Part shown: piece by piece, positions 44,356 to 56,441 of the stretch
How the letters are laid out: every line of letters starts with the position of its first letter
Numbering within the stretch: the stretch's first letter is position 1
Assembly (NCBI GenBank): GCA_032164245.1
Contig: JAVMKO010000009.1
Location: 79,183,212-79,247,211 of the forward strand
Source of the DNA: Sternotherus odoratus
Taxonomy: Eukaryota > Chordata > Testudines > Kinosternidae
Reading direction: 5' to 3'
Length of the DNA: 64,000 nucleotides
Notes under the pieces: model-generated
Seen by the model: the letters and a program-made list of their open reading frames with translations, nothing else
What the model was told of the DNA's origin: nothing
The model's database searches: none
Position numbers and translations under genes: made by a program

Positions 44356-44553
44356 TCATAGAAACTCAGGGTTGGGAGGGACCTCAGGAGATCATCTAGT
44401 CCAATCCCCTGCCCAAAGCAGGACCAAACCCCAACTAATTCATCCAACAGATTTTTGCCCCTGATTCCTAATTGGCCCCCTCAAGGACTGAGGTCACAAC
44501 CCTGGGTTTAGCAGGCCAATGGTCAAACCACTGAGCTATACCCCACTCCCCCA
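44356..44553 (-). mobile_element. tRNA-headed SINE with CR1-like tail (Cry type)
   Basis: On the minus strand it starts 'gggtatagctcagtggtttg', a tRNA-like head with an A box. It continues with 'gggttgtgacctcagtcctt' (B-box region) and 'gaggggccaattag'-type body, and ends with the CR1-like 'gacctcctgaggtccct...' tail. This is the architecture of the Cry I SINE family of cryptodiran turtles. It would be transcribed by polymerase III and mobilised by CR1. Confidence 0.85.
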
Positions 44554-44566
44554 GTTAATCAAGATA

Positions 44567-44745
44567 ACAAAGACAAAGAGTCCTGTGGCACCTTATAGAC
44601 TAAGTGAATACAAAAGGTGTTGCATCTGATGAAGTGGGTATTCACCCATGAAAAATTATGCTCCAGTATGTCTGTTAGTCTATAAAGTGCCACAGGACTC
44701 TGTCACTTTTGCAGATCCAGACTAACACGGCTACTCCACTGATAC
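44567..44745 (+). mobile_element. Penelope-like 3' end, fold-back with long loop
   Basis: The right end, 'agactaacacggctactcca', is the shared 3' terminus. agagtcctgtggcaccttat at the left is matched by its complement with one mismatch in 26. About 90 bases lie between the arms, including gtgaatac/gtattcac. The target duplication is ttaatcaagata (44555-44566) against ttaatcatgata (44746-44757), 12 bp with one change. Confidence 0.75.
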
Positions 44746-44814
44746 TTAATCATGATAGTTTCTTGATTAAGTTGTCCACATGTGACAATCAGGATACAGA
44801 CACCCCAAATCTGG

Positions 44815-44911
44815 AATGATTTAGTTGAGGATTGGTCCTGCTTTGACCAGGGGGTTGGACTAAAGGACCTCCTGAGGTCCCTTCCAACCCTGATATTCTA
44901 TTGATATTCTA
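44815..44911 (+). mobile_element. CR1 or SINE 3' tail
   Basis: 'gaggattggtcctgctttga' leads to 'cctcctgaggtcccttccaa' and 'ccctgatattctat', repeated once as 'tgatattctat'. This is the tail shared by turtle CR1 and the tRNA-headed SINEs. Confidence 0.8.
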
Positions 44912-47900
44912 TCATTCTCATTCTCTCTCTCTCGAATCTCCTTACCACCTTCTCCAATGTTTTATCCGGTCCTTTTAATTGTAAATTATATGCTATTACT
45001 AATCAGAAAAAATATAAAATGAACACAATAAAACACAGAGAAAAATGCAATATATGTGAATACAGATGAGTGGAGTAATCCTCACATTAACCATTGGCCA
45101 AAAACTTACCATAGCTAAATAAGACCATTAAATTCTTGCAGCCATTTTAGCTCATTTGTGTTAATGACCTTGCATACTGAGAATTAACAATAATCGGGTT
45201 AGTTCCATAGATTACAACCTGCAAAACAATCCTCCGGAAAAAAAAAAGGGGGGGGGGCATAAGCTTTAAAGGAAGAAATAAAACAGAGTGATAAATTAAG
45301 GAAACAAACAAGAATCTGAAGAGCCTCCACTTCAACTGTACCTTTTCTCCAATATTCCCTGTTGAATAGAAAAGAATCTATATGCTGTGTTTAATGCAGA
45401 CATTAAATTGTGATCCATCTCCATATAGTTTGCATGTAATAAGATGCTTAGGAGCTGTCTCTGCTATGTCATTATGATTGTACGTAGACGCTTCAGTGAT
45501 AGGTACATTAGAAACACGTTGGTTTGATGTCCATGTGTGGTGCCAAACCAGTAGTTCTGGTGTTTTGGTTCTCCAGTTGTGAACTTTTCACTGTGACTAG
45601 AGCTCTGGAAACATCTTTTGAAATGCAAACAATGTACAAGATGAGCCTGGTTTTCAGAGCTGCTGACCACTTTGCCTACAGCTCAATGGGCTTCTCTGTT
45701 TGGCAAAAGATGTTGTGTTCAAATAGGAGTGTGAAGAATCCAAAGAGCTGCCTTGATGCTTGACCCATCATGAGTGATGCATGGACTACACAAATCACAC
45801 TTGGCATCATCACATCAGCTAATCACAATTAAATCTTGCTGGGAGTAGGATTTAATCATCATCATCTGATGAATACTGCTCATGATTACCCTTAATCCAA
45901 GGCCAGCAACATGGCAGCTATCCCGATTCTTTGCAATCACCTTCAAACACAGTAACGTGGACTCCAATGGGAAGTGCTACTGCTCAGCACCACTGAAAAT
46001 CAGTCCCTTCATAACACAAAGTTTTATATTCTCTTTTTTTCTGGGGCACTGAATGGTATATTCATTACATTCAGTTGGGTAAATTTATCCCACAATTGAA
46101 AGAAGGCAGGCAATAAAATCTACAGTATTTTTCTTCCTACTGCTGTCCTGGTCAGTGGTCTTTCATTGAGAGACCAAATGGAAATTCCTTTTACAAAAAG
46201 AAAAGTGGAAATCATGGTCAAGAGAAAATGTTACTTAGCTCTTTACAGTGACTGGCATCCCTGCCTGGAGAGATTTCGCTTTTTGCAGATATGAATCCGT
46301 GTTAAGTCCCTCAGGTAGTAAAGTGCCCGGTAATGCCAAGTGCCTTAACTGTTTTTCTATTATAATCAGACGTCTTTGCCAACTTCAGAATCTCCTCCTC
46401 CATCCCAGCCCCCAGGGCTTTCTCAGTAGGCATATTTTCCTCTCAGTGCAGTGTCTGAGGTTTGGCTGGTTGCCAGGAGATTGCTGTTATCCGTTCTGTT
46501 TCATCTCGGTCTGCTGCTTCTTCCCTTCTATATCTGTGTTGAGATCTGAGAGAATTGCCTCTCTCTCCTCAAATATTCTAACCACAGAATCCTTCCTTGT
46601 GCGTGTGAAACACAGTACCTCACTTTGCATGATTCTCCTCCTGCTCCTATAGTGGACTCCATGTCTCTTTCTGTTTCTTCAGAGCCAACTCTACTAGGTT
46701 CTTGCATATAGGCAATCTATTGACCCCGAATTAGTAAATAGTATGGTGGTCTCTGATGTTTTCTATCATAAGGCCTTTATCCTGCAATGAATAGACTTAT
46801 TCTTTCCCCTTGGAATGAGGAAAAAGCCTTTGGATCCAATGCTGTTCTAATTGAAGTCCATGGAGTTTACACACGGACTTATATGGGAGCAGGATTGGGT
46901 CTGCGGTCTGTATGATTCACTCCTGCTACACCAATACTTCATTTAACAAAATGCTTGTGCCTAAGTTACTTTACAGTTATTAAAAAGCAACCCTCTCCAA
47001 TAAAATGATTTCTGACTGTTAATAGCAATATAATTCAGGCAAATGGGAGAAAATAAATAAGGGACGGCTTGAAAAAGAGTGTGTATAAACAATAATAGAG
47101 ACGAGACATATATTTATCAAGAAGAGAGTAGCTGAAATTTCTTCCAACAATACAGTATTAGAATTTAGCCAACAGAGTTGATCTCTTCTCCTCCCTCCCT
47201 GTTCCTTTAGGTTCTCCCTTTACTCTCTGATATCCTCGCTCTCCCTGTCTCCTTGACATCAAATGTTGATTATAAATCTCTTAATGGATTGCAACAAGAA
47301 GTGTTGTTACTTGTTACTTAATATATTATACTGCTACTTCCTACTGACTCATTCAATGCCATAAATTTGTATGTCCCTTTATTTTTAAAGGAAAGATGCT
47401 GACCCTCCCCTGGAGAACTTAGGTAACCCAGTATTCAGTGTGTATTATGTGTCCCGGTGTTCTTTTAGCTTCATAGAAGATGGAATTCTGCTACAGCCTC
47501 TAGTTACAGAGCTTAAGAATTTATCTCAAACTGGTAGAGGTCACTGGGTTCAAACCCCATTTGTGATCAAGATGGCAGCCATAAAACCCATGATCTACAC
47601 GTTGACACCATATCAGTAGGTATAGAGTTTGGTGATTTGGAGGGAGGATGATGATAGGGGACCTGGGATAATAAGTGGAACAGTTGTGAGCATGAAGTTA
47701 CTTTTCTATTTCTCAAGGTATGTGACCTGATCAGCTACATTCCTGCTGATAAGCTAAAGTTGCTGCATCTGACTGATGTAATAGTAGGGGTGGGGGAGAG
47801 ACTGAGGTGAGAGGGAAGGTAGGCAAGCCTGCAGGAACAGGTGAGAAGGTGAGTGGCAGAGTCTGTTTAGGAGAATGGCTGGGGATCAGGAGGTGAAATA

Positions 47901-47944
47901 CAGGCGATCAGTCAAGGATGGCAAAGCTTTAGACCTAGCAGTAA
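44912..47944. other. No gene recognised
   Basis: About 3 kb without a supported feature. The 134-codon frame at 46248-46652 lacks a recognisable domain. Confidence 0.5.
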
Positions 47945-48060
47945 TAGGGTGACCAAATGTCCTGATTTTTTAGGGACAGTCCTGATTTTGGGGTCTTTTT
48001 TTTATATAGGCTTCTATTATCCCCCATCCCCATTTTTCACATTTGCTGTTGGTCACCCTA
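47945..48060. mobile_element. Short inverted-terminus MITE (TAGGGTGACCA type), copy 2
   Basis: It begins TAGGGTGACCA and ends TTGGTCACCCTA. The interior has 'ttttagggacagtcctgatt' and 'tatataggcttctattatc'. Same family as 31054-31176, in opposite orientation. Confidence 0.8.
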
Positions 48061-48790
48061 GGCAGTAATGAGTTGCTCCATTGGTAATAGTGAATAGGTG
48101 TGATAGTCCTTTTGGCTAAGTTACCAACTTTGGAGGCTGTACAGAGATTCCCCAGGGGAGGGCCTGTGTGCAGGGGCCTCAAATGACCTCATTAGCAATC
48201 CATTGAGTAAAGCTCTTGTCCACTGAGTAAAAGTTCCATATCTTTCTCTATTGATTTTAAGTAGACTCTCATTGATATTCTGTATAAATTACAGTTGTTT
48301 AAGTGAGATCTGCACAGGTCTAACTGATTTGAACTTAGTAGGACTTTTCTTGATGATGAAATGAAATCTGTAACTCATCCTAACTTAGCTGAATTGGATC
48401 TACAGGACTAAGAGGAGTAAAAAGGAGTAAACACCTAATTTTGACAGCACAGTCAGCAGATGAAACACATCCAGAGCAAATCTGATGAGTTCAAATAGCT
48501 TCTTGGAGTGTAACTGCATACCCACTATTAACCCTGGTTGGGCCTCTCTTTGCTTGGCTCCAATTGTAGTGTGTTTAAAACCCCTATGAGGTCAACTGTG
48601 GTGTGTTTAATACCTCTAAGGCATATCTCAGATAGTCAGCAATCCATAACTGGTTCAGATGAGCATCTAAAAGTTGAATGAACGTTCAAAATGTGGATGC
48701 TTATCCAAATGTCTTTTATAAAACAAGACTGAAAACCTCATAATAACCAAGAAAAAATAAAGGTATCTGCTGGAGTCAGACAATTAGAAA
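48061..48790. other. No gene recognised
   Basis: No supported feature. Confidence 0.5.
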
Positions 48791-49470
48791 AGATTCACAG
48801 ATTCCAAGGCCAGAAGGGACCATTGTAATCATCTAGCCTGACCTCCTATATAACACAAGCCATAGAACTTTCCCAAAATAATTCCCAGAACAGATCTAGA
48901 AAATCCAGTCTTGATTTAAAAATTGTCCGTAATGGAGAATCCATTGCCATTCTTAGTAAATTGTTTTAATTGTTAATTACCCTCACCATTAATTTTTTTT
49001 GCTTTATTTTTGATCTGAATTTTTCTACCCTCAGCTTCCAGCCATTGGATCATGTAACATGATCCATGATCACTATACAGAATATTTTCTAAGCCTTTAA
49101 TCATTTTCGTAGCTCTTTTCTGAATCCTCTCCAATTTACTAACACCCTTCTTGAATTGTGGGCACCAAAGGTGGACACGGTTTTCCAACAGTGGTCACGT
49201 GAGTGCCAAATACAGAGTTAAAATACCCTCTCCACTTGTATTTGAGATTCCCCTATGTAGACATTCAGTGATTGCATTAGACCTGTTGGCCACATCATTG
49301 CACTACGAATTCATGTTCAGCAGCTTATCCACCATGACTCCCAAATCTTTTTTCAGAGCCATTGCTTCCCAGGATAGGGTCCCCCATCCCAAGTGTGGCC
49401 TACATACTTTGTTCCTCGATGTATACATTTAGCTGTATTAAAAAATATATGTCTGGCATTAGTCAGCGGT
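48791..49470 (-). mobile_element. CR1 LINE fragment
   Basis: The minus-strand translation near 49180-49080 reads VHLWCPQFKKGVSKLERIQK and RATKMIKGLEN, the conserved block near the end of CR1 reverse transcriptase (compare the family's 'LERVQRRATRMI'). The 3' end is at the left: 'ccaaggccagaagggaccat' on the plus strand. Same subfamily as 14807-15425. Confidence 0.85.
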
Positions 49471-51360
49471 AATGCGCATGGGCCTCAATTTTCAAAAGTC
49501 ACTGGTGATTTTGTGCGCTTCAGTTTGTGAGTGCCCAGTTTGGGGGGGGCGGGTGGCTGCTCAGTCCTTTCTGAAAATCAGGTCTGTTTGCACTCTCCTT
49601 CTGAAAATGTCAGCCTAATCAACACTCAAGCTTTCCTAGCCAATGGAATGTGCTCACCTGGTTTATTGTTGTAAAGTCCTCAGTCACTTAGCATATTCAC
49701 AAGTAAAATTGGGAGACTATTTTGAATAGGGGATCTCTCATACAGAGAGGTCGTATTTTATTTGCGTAGTAGGCTAAATACTTGCTGTTGAAATGTCATT
49801 GAGTTCAATGAATCTAAACTTTAATATACACGCACTGCAGCTTGGTGTTTGGTGTTAAGTAATCTGTCCTTTTCTGACGGTAAGGGGAGATTGGAAACAC
49901 AAGTACATTGTTCTTTCTCTGTTTTGTTGAAGTAAAGGCACCTTCATTCAACGTATTTGTCACAGTTGCAATGATTAATTTTCGAACAAAAGCAGGAAAC
50001 AGAAAATACAATAAGGAAACTGAAAAGAGAAAACAGGAAAAATTAGGTGCACTTTATTTCTGAATGTTGTCCTTCCTCCTTGGGTATCCAGCTAGTCTGC
50101 AGCGATCAGAGATGTTGACAGACAGGCAGAGGAATATTAGCTTCTGAGTCACTGACAGCCATTTTTATTTCAATAGCAATGCAAAGTCTCTATAGTTCAT
50201 AAAAAAAAATCCAGGTTTCTTAGTATAGCCTTTCAGTTGAAGTTTGGTTATAGGAGGTGTCAGATCCCAAACACCACAGAACTCTGTGGCCTAATGCTCT
50301 GAAAACCTGGAATTTGTCTACATCAACATTTTGTTTGTGGCAAGTGTGAATCTACCCCACACTAGCCTGCTGTGGACTAACTGTCCATGTGGACCCAGCT
50401 GGCATGCATTAAGAAATTTGATTAGTCCCGTTTCAAAGAGGACTAGATCAAAGCACAGTAACAAACAATTGATAGGCATCAGTAGGGTCCACATAGAAAG
50501 TTAGTACAAAGCAGCCTGTCTGAGGTAGATTCATACCCCAGCTTGCTGCAAACTAATCGTTCATGTGGATAAGCCTTAGTTTCCATGGTGCAGAGGAAAA
50601 GAGAAGAAAAATAAATACAATTTTGGAAATCAGGAAGAAACTTAGAAGTAAAGCAAAGGAAGAAAAGATGAAAAAGCAAGATCTGTCCCAAAATAATTAT
50701 TGCTGTCTCTAATATGTAGCACATAGTGGTTTCAACCAAAATCAGAACCTCCTTGTGTGAGGTGCTGTGTGATCATAGACTGTGGGTCCCTGCCAAAATC
50801 AGCTTAGAATTTACAGCTACATACAAGAGGCAGGAACAGGAAGATAAATATATGAAATTTTAGTATACATTTATATACGTATATATTTGCACTATGTGCA
50901 TATGTGTGGCTGTCTGATTTCTTGGACAGAATATTTCATGGAACTTGTACTGTGTTTCATCAGAACCTTTGTTTTTTCATCTCAGACTGCCAAAGCAGGA
51001 AAATTCACTGTTCAGCCATGTAGCTGTACTTCGTCGTGCTGCCTGGACCTAGCAAAACTAGATTTTTAAATAAAAACCCTCCAGAAAGCATTAGTTTACT
51101 TGCTTGACCTATGTTGTATATAGCTGATATCTTCTTGTAGCATGACATGTCTGTTTGTGAACATTGGGAGGGAACACTCTTCTAGGCCACAAACTATGGG
51201 CTGGATATTTTAGCAATATCCTGCTGAACATAGTGTGTGATTATTTTGTAAGCTTCCATTTAATCTGTGATAACCATTCCATGGGGTCTAGGATCCTTTT
51301 TAAAGCCCAGAATGGTGTCAGGTTGCAACAAACTGAATATAGCTATGTAGAATCTACATT
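49471..51360. other. No gene recognised; weak internal repeats
   Basis: Near 50350-50572 two segments of about 50 bases are alike in the same direction ('taccccacactagcctgctg' and 'taccccagcttgctgca', each followed by a 'gttcatgtggat' type end), possibly a decayed MITE. The rest is featureless. Confidence 0.4.
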
Positions 51361-51362
51361 TA

Positions 51363-51488
51363 GGCCCTGATCCAGCAAGACACTTAAGCACTTGTCTAAC
51401 TTTAGCCATGTGAAAAGTCCTACTGAAGTTAATAGGGTAGCTTAAATGCTTGAAGTGAAGCACTTAAGAACCTTGCTGAATCTTGGCC
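51363..51488. mobile_element. Palindromic MITE flanked by TA
   Basis: It begins GGCCCTGATCCAGCAAGAC and ends with the approximate complement 'cttgctgaatcttggcc'. Inner arms 'cacttaagcacttg...' and 'aagcacttaaga' pair as well. TA stands on both sides (51361-51362 and 51489-51490). The family is widespread in amniotes as I remember it. The TA target fits Tc1/mariner relatives. Confidence 0.6.
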
Positions 51489-51490
51489 TA

Positions 51491-52093
51491 AGTCCTTTTA
51501 TGGTTAGATAAATTGAATAGAAAAACAAAAGTTTTAGAAAGAGGATGCGGCTAGGCATTTTCAGAGATTTCTTGAAAGTGGTGATTTCTTTTATCTTCCT
51601 ACTGATGATTCCTGGTTGCACCATCTGTAGTAGTTCATTACATTATTAATACATTTCATTTTATGAGATATGTTCTGATTTTAATTGGCATTTAAAAAGA
51701 CAGTTAGAACGTGTGAGTTACTGTGTATTTTATTGACACAGAATTACTATAGTGTTAAATCCCAAATAAATAATGTCCACATTTAAAATATTGAAAGTGT
51801 TATTAAATGTTAATTGTTTTAGGCTGAAGTTTATTATTTTACATTTACCAGTAAATTAATTTGTTTCAAGTGATACATAATAAATCTTAGTCCTTCTGAA
51901 CTGTACTTGCTGGGAGCGCCTTTTCACTATTCTATTAGACAGTTTATCACTGACAAATTTAATTAGCTTATGTAACTGCATTAGTCTCTTTCCAAGGAAT
52001 TTATAGTTATTCCCTTTCATTTGTTGGAAAATTTGTGGTACAAATAGTGATTTTATTTCCCTCTGCAAAACTCATTTTGATTACAACAGGTCA
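51491..52093. other. No gene recognised
   Basis: No supported feature. Confidence 0.5.
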
Positions 52094-52290
52094 GGAGGGA
52101 GGTATAGCTCAGTGGTTTGAGCCTTGGCCTGCTAAACCGATGATTGTGAGCTCAGTCTTTGAGGGGGCCATTTAGGAATATGAGCCAAAAATCTGTTGGG
52201 TGAATTAATTGGGGATTGGTCCTGCTTTTTGAGCAGAGGGTTGGGGCTGGATGACCTCCTGAGATCCCTTCCAGCTCTGATATTCTATGA
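52094..52290 (+). mobile_element. tRNA-headed SINE with CR1-like tail (Cry type)
   Basis: The head 'ggtatagctcagtggtttga' is followed by 'gccttggcctgctaaaccga' and a B-box-like 'tgtgagctcagtc', as in a tRNA. The body 'gagggggccatttaggaat' and the tail 'cctgagatcccttccagctc' to 'tgatattctatga' complete the family layout. The copy is near full length. Confidence 0.88.
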
Positions 52291-53111
52291 ACTAGTATTC
52301 AACGTGGGTCCCTATTTTGGGAAATGACTCCTTGTAGTGGAAAACTTGTGACTTCCTCTACATTTTCAAACAGACAGTATTCTCTGTGGTACATTATAAT
52401 ATTGAGAGAGGTGTCCTTGGGTCTCTATTTCCTCCATTTGGACAGGTGCACTTTGGTGTGTGCGGCTGCTGGGATTTTCATATATACATGCATAAATGTT
52501 ACTCATGCTTTCTGAGAATATTGGCTAATTTGACTACTTAGTTGACTTTTCAGTTTATATGTAGAGCTGGGTGATTTGGTCCCCTCCCCCCTTTTTTGTG
52601 AAGAGTTTATTCATTGAAAAATGCAGTTTCGGTTGACTCAAACGTATTCATGAATTTGTGTGAAGTTTGACAGTTTCAGCCAAACTGGGAAAAAATGTAA
52701 ATGTTCCAGAAATGTCAGTGTTTCATTTCGGCCTGACTGTAATTACCTTTTGACTTACTGAATTTGGTTGAACCAAAAACTTCAATATATTTATATTTGT
52801 TTGGTGCTGTTAGGTCTGAGGCACCAGGAATTATCACTTTTGAGTTTTGAATTCCTTTATTTCCTTCGTTAGAAATTTGGATGGAATTTAAAGGAGTTAA
52901 ATTGTATTCTTGGACATTTATAATTGATATTTCAAGACTGTATTCTTTTTCCTGGCTCAAGTTGTGTTTTTACAATTGAGATAAATTAGACTCTGTTGCC
53001 TTCATTAAACATTTTTAATCTTCTCTGGTAGTGTACAATAGATTATAGTAAAGTGTATGTATAATATAAGTTCATGTAGTATCTTTTTATGGACATATCT
53101 CAAAGGGAAAC
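52291..53111. other. No gene recognised
   Basis: No supported feature. Confidence 0.5.
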
Positions 53112-53359
53112 AGAACAAGGAGCAGTGGACTCAAGTTGCAGTGACGGAGGTCTAGGATGGATATCAGGAAACACTATTTTACTAGGTAGGGTTACCTAGG
53201 GAAGTGTTGGAATCTCCATCCTTAGAGGCTTTTAAGGCCTGACTTGACAAAGCCCCAGCTGGGATGATTTAGTGTGTGTTGGTCCTGCTTTGAGCAGGGG
53301 ATTGGACTAGATGACCTCTTGAGGTCTCTTCCAACCCTAATATTGCATGATTCTATGAA
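53112..53359 (+). mobile_element. CR1 LINE 3' end
   Basis: 'gttacctagggaagtgttgg', 'gaatctccatccttagaggc' and 'gacttgacaaagcccagc'-type sequence give the last coding part. 'ggattggactagatgacctc' and 'ttccaaccctaatattgcat' give the 3' tail, which ends 'gattctatga'. It is 5'-truncated, as most CR1 copies are. Confidence 0.9.
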
Positions 53360-53365
53360 CACTTA

Positions 53366-53570
53366 GGGCTTGTCTACACCACATAGATTTTAGTGACAAG
53401 GCTGTCACGTGAGCGGCGTTAGCTTTGTCGGAGCACTGCTGTTGACAAAGCCGCGTTCACACTGCCACTTGCGTCTGCAAAACTTTTGTCTTTCATGGGG
53501 CGGGGGGATTTTTTTAAGTACCCGTGAGAGACAAAAGTTCTGTTGACAACTTCACAGAGTAGACATCCCC
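53366..53570. mobile_element. Harbinger-like MITE, family C
   Basis: The left end GGGCTTGTCTACACCACATA and the right end, read in reverse as GGGGATGTCTACTCTGTG, are inverted termini. 'gttgacaaagccgc' and 'tctgttgacaac' pair inside. Flanks read TTA (left) and TAA (right), so the exact duplication is unclear. Confidence 0.65.
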
Positions 53571-56101
53571 TAACAAAATGGGTTCTGTCTGAGAGGACAC
53601 AATGAGCCAGTTTTTTATCCTGTCAGAGTGCTGTGCGCTACAGCTGGCTGGACATTTTTTAAAGAAACATTTTTCCCTCAGAAAGTGCCAAGTCATCTAA
53701 ATCAAACCTTTTTGTGGGAAAGGTTTTGTTCTGACAAACTTTTCAATCTTGAGAATTTTCATAGGATGAGAGAGCTATTTTCCTCCCAGTTCTACTATTG
53801 CATGGTTACTCTAGTTTGTGTTTTTTGTATGCTTTCAAAAATGTAACAATTCAAGCAGTCACCTTTTTTTGTATTATGCTTGCACTTTATGGACAAAATG
53901 GTTCACCTGGAATCAGCTCAACTTGCATGGTGCTCCTTTCCTTCCCTTGAACATTTTATTCAATGCAGGTTTTTGTCTCCCCCTTTCTTGATAGATATTT
54001 TGTTGTAAGAGCTTTGTTACTCACAGCTGGGGAAGCTAAAAAAGCCTCAAGAAATCTGGGATTGATATTCTAAACATTGTGTAGTTTCGTTGGTTGCTTG
54101 CTCCTGTTGAAGTGTGATGGAAGTGAAAATCCATCACCATGGCCTTCAGAGATGTGACATTTATAGCTAAGAAAAAATGTCTTTTTCCTCGTTAACCCAA
54201 AAATAACCCCCTGGATTACTCCTAATTTTCAAGGATACTGTTGCAGGGCTGGGACCAGATTGCCAGTCAATCCAAATATATACTCTAGGATATGTCAAAT
54301 TCGGAACTGATTAGTCCCACATTGGGAAATATGAACTGAATGCCAACCTGGGGCCAAACAGTAAAACTGACAAACACGATACATCATCTGTTTTCATCCT
54401 CAATGGCTGGAGAAATCAGGTTTGAATAGGCTTGGAAAGGGAGAGGAAAGATAATTTGATAGAATTGGCAGGGAGTAGGGAGCAGGGAATGGCAAATTTG
54501 AAGACTTAGACAGCTGGATAAAGGGCAGGAAGAAAGAGAATGTGGTCCCAAGCAATATTTCAACCCCAATGTCTCTGACACTGGAGTATCCAAAAGCAAA
54601 GAACTGAGTCTGTGCATCTCTGCTATCTATATTTCAGTGAATTCCAGTTCATAATGATGAAAAATAGCAGAGAAAGGGAGAAAAAAAGATGTTGGGAAGC
54701 ATATAATTGGTTCCAAAGGAACAATATAAGATATGTATGCTGAGATGAGGATTAAAAATTAAAGGGCAAAAGATGGACCCATCCAAATACAAAGTGAATC
54801 AAAGGACCTATTAAACATGTGAAACATTCCGGGAAAACTCAGTGCTCCACAAAGTGGAATGCAACAGACAAAAATAAAAACAAGAAGTGGGATTAGCAAT
54901 GAAAAAGGCCATTAAAGAACCACACTTGGAGACAATTCTGTAACCTAACCTTGAACAGCTATTACTCTGTCTTCATGCAAAATATTTAGGCTCTGATCCA
55001 TCACCTTTTGCAGGAATGAGAGTTTATCCATTTACATCTGTGGGCATTGGATCAATTTCTTAACCAATGCTAATGTCAAAATGAACCACAACAGGATGTT
55101 CATTTAAAGGTTCTTGGAGCATACCTCAGGTGACTGGCATGGTTCAAGGTTACAGACCAAGAACCTGGTTTAGCAATGACCTTAAAAGCTTGCCTAACTT
55201 TACATATATTAATAGTCCCTATTGATTTCAGAGGAACAGCTCATAATACCTTGTGAATTGGCTTGCTTGTGATTCTCCTTAGTCTGGAACTCTCTCCTTA
55301 ATATGTCATTGGCTCAGATGTGCAGGATACTTTGGTTGACTCCTGGATTTTTGTTCCACTTGTTATAAACTTCTGTGTGCTGAATATCAGATCAGATGGC
55401 ATTTCCTTTGCATATCTATTAGCATGCAAAATCACTCTTTATTTTGTTTAGAATTCGTTGTTTTGTGTTTTCTTTGAAAAATAATATGTTTTATTTCTTT
55501 TCAGGTGTATTCTGTTTGGTCTGCTTTGCCTTGTAAGAAACTCTTCAGTCTATGTATGAAATTGGTCTCTGCATATAGAATGTTTTCGGGGGGGGGGGGG
55601 GGCAACATTTTCATCGGTATTCTTGTTGCCATATTCCACTTTTACAAATGAGACACATTTATTTATATAATTTCCATCCTCTTGTCTCTCTTTAACATTG
55701 ATCTGTCTCTAGTCATTAGCCGCATTTCATTGCTACTTATGATCATGTGATCAAGAGTCTCTCAATGTTTCCTTTATAAATGTCTATTTTATAGGTTTAT
55801 AGTCAGAAAAATTAACACCATTAGATTTTTAGATGCTTCTTTCCACCCTTTTTACAATGTGCTGAGACAGATTGTGCTGTCTTTAAGTGAGGAGATAGCA
55901 TAGGCGTCTTCTCTCATCATTCTGCAGCTGTGCCTGGTACAGCCAGAATCTTCAACCGTGCTTTGTCAGTGCAAGCAGTAACGCCTCTAAGGGGGGAGGT
56001 CATATCTCCTTAAAGGAGTTACACCAGAAATTAGTTCAATCCAATGTTTCTGCAGAAAATAATGACAGGATAAGTGAGACTCAGGACAGAGTAAGGAAAT
56101 C
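53571..56101. other. No gene recognised
   Basis: About 2.5 kb. It includes a run of 15 Gs at 55588-55602 and motifs of an old 'cttaaaagcttgcctaactt' repeat near 55180, but no gene. Confidence 0.5.
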
Positions 56102-56109
56102 CCTTATTG

Positions 56110-56433
56110 CAGTGTTTCCCAAACTTACAACATTTGCGTACCCCTTTTGAGACATTTTCTTTACCAGTGTACCCCTTTTCCAGAGAAGATAATTGGGGGG
56201 GGGGAGTAGCCACATTTTTATAACGCATTCCTAATTCGTTTCATTCTGGATTAAATGTTTATTAGAAATAAATGTTCAAGTGTACACCATTCTTGTACAT
56301 TCAATTTTAGTGAATTGTTTTCTGCTGCTAAAAAAAAACTATGATCAAGTAAAATAAAAAATGCTGCCGTGTACCCCTTGAAACCCTTTCGCGTACCACC
56401 AGGGGTACCTGTACCACACTTTGGGAAACACTG
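56110..56433. mobile_element. Non-autonomous hAT transposon with exact 8-bp duplication
   Basis: It begins CAGTGTTTCCCAAACTT and ends ACTTTGGGAAACACTG. CCTTATTG flanks it exactly at 56102-56109 and 56434-56441. The termini are of the hAT/Charlie type. The interior carries 'gtaccccttttgag' and 'gtaccccttgaaaccctttc', with no coding capacity. Confidence 0.9.
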
Positions 56434-56441
56434 CCTTATTG

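Noticed and set aside
46248..46652. A 134-codon plus-strand frame with a hydrophobic, cysteine-rich end
   Set aside because: It does not begin at an ATG in good context, has no family resemblance, and sits in plain non-coding DNA.
47555..47580. A B-box-like 'gggttcaaacccc' suggesting a tRNA
   Set aside because: No A box or cloverleaf could be built around it.
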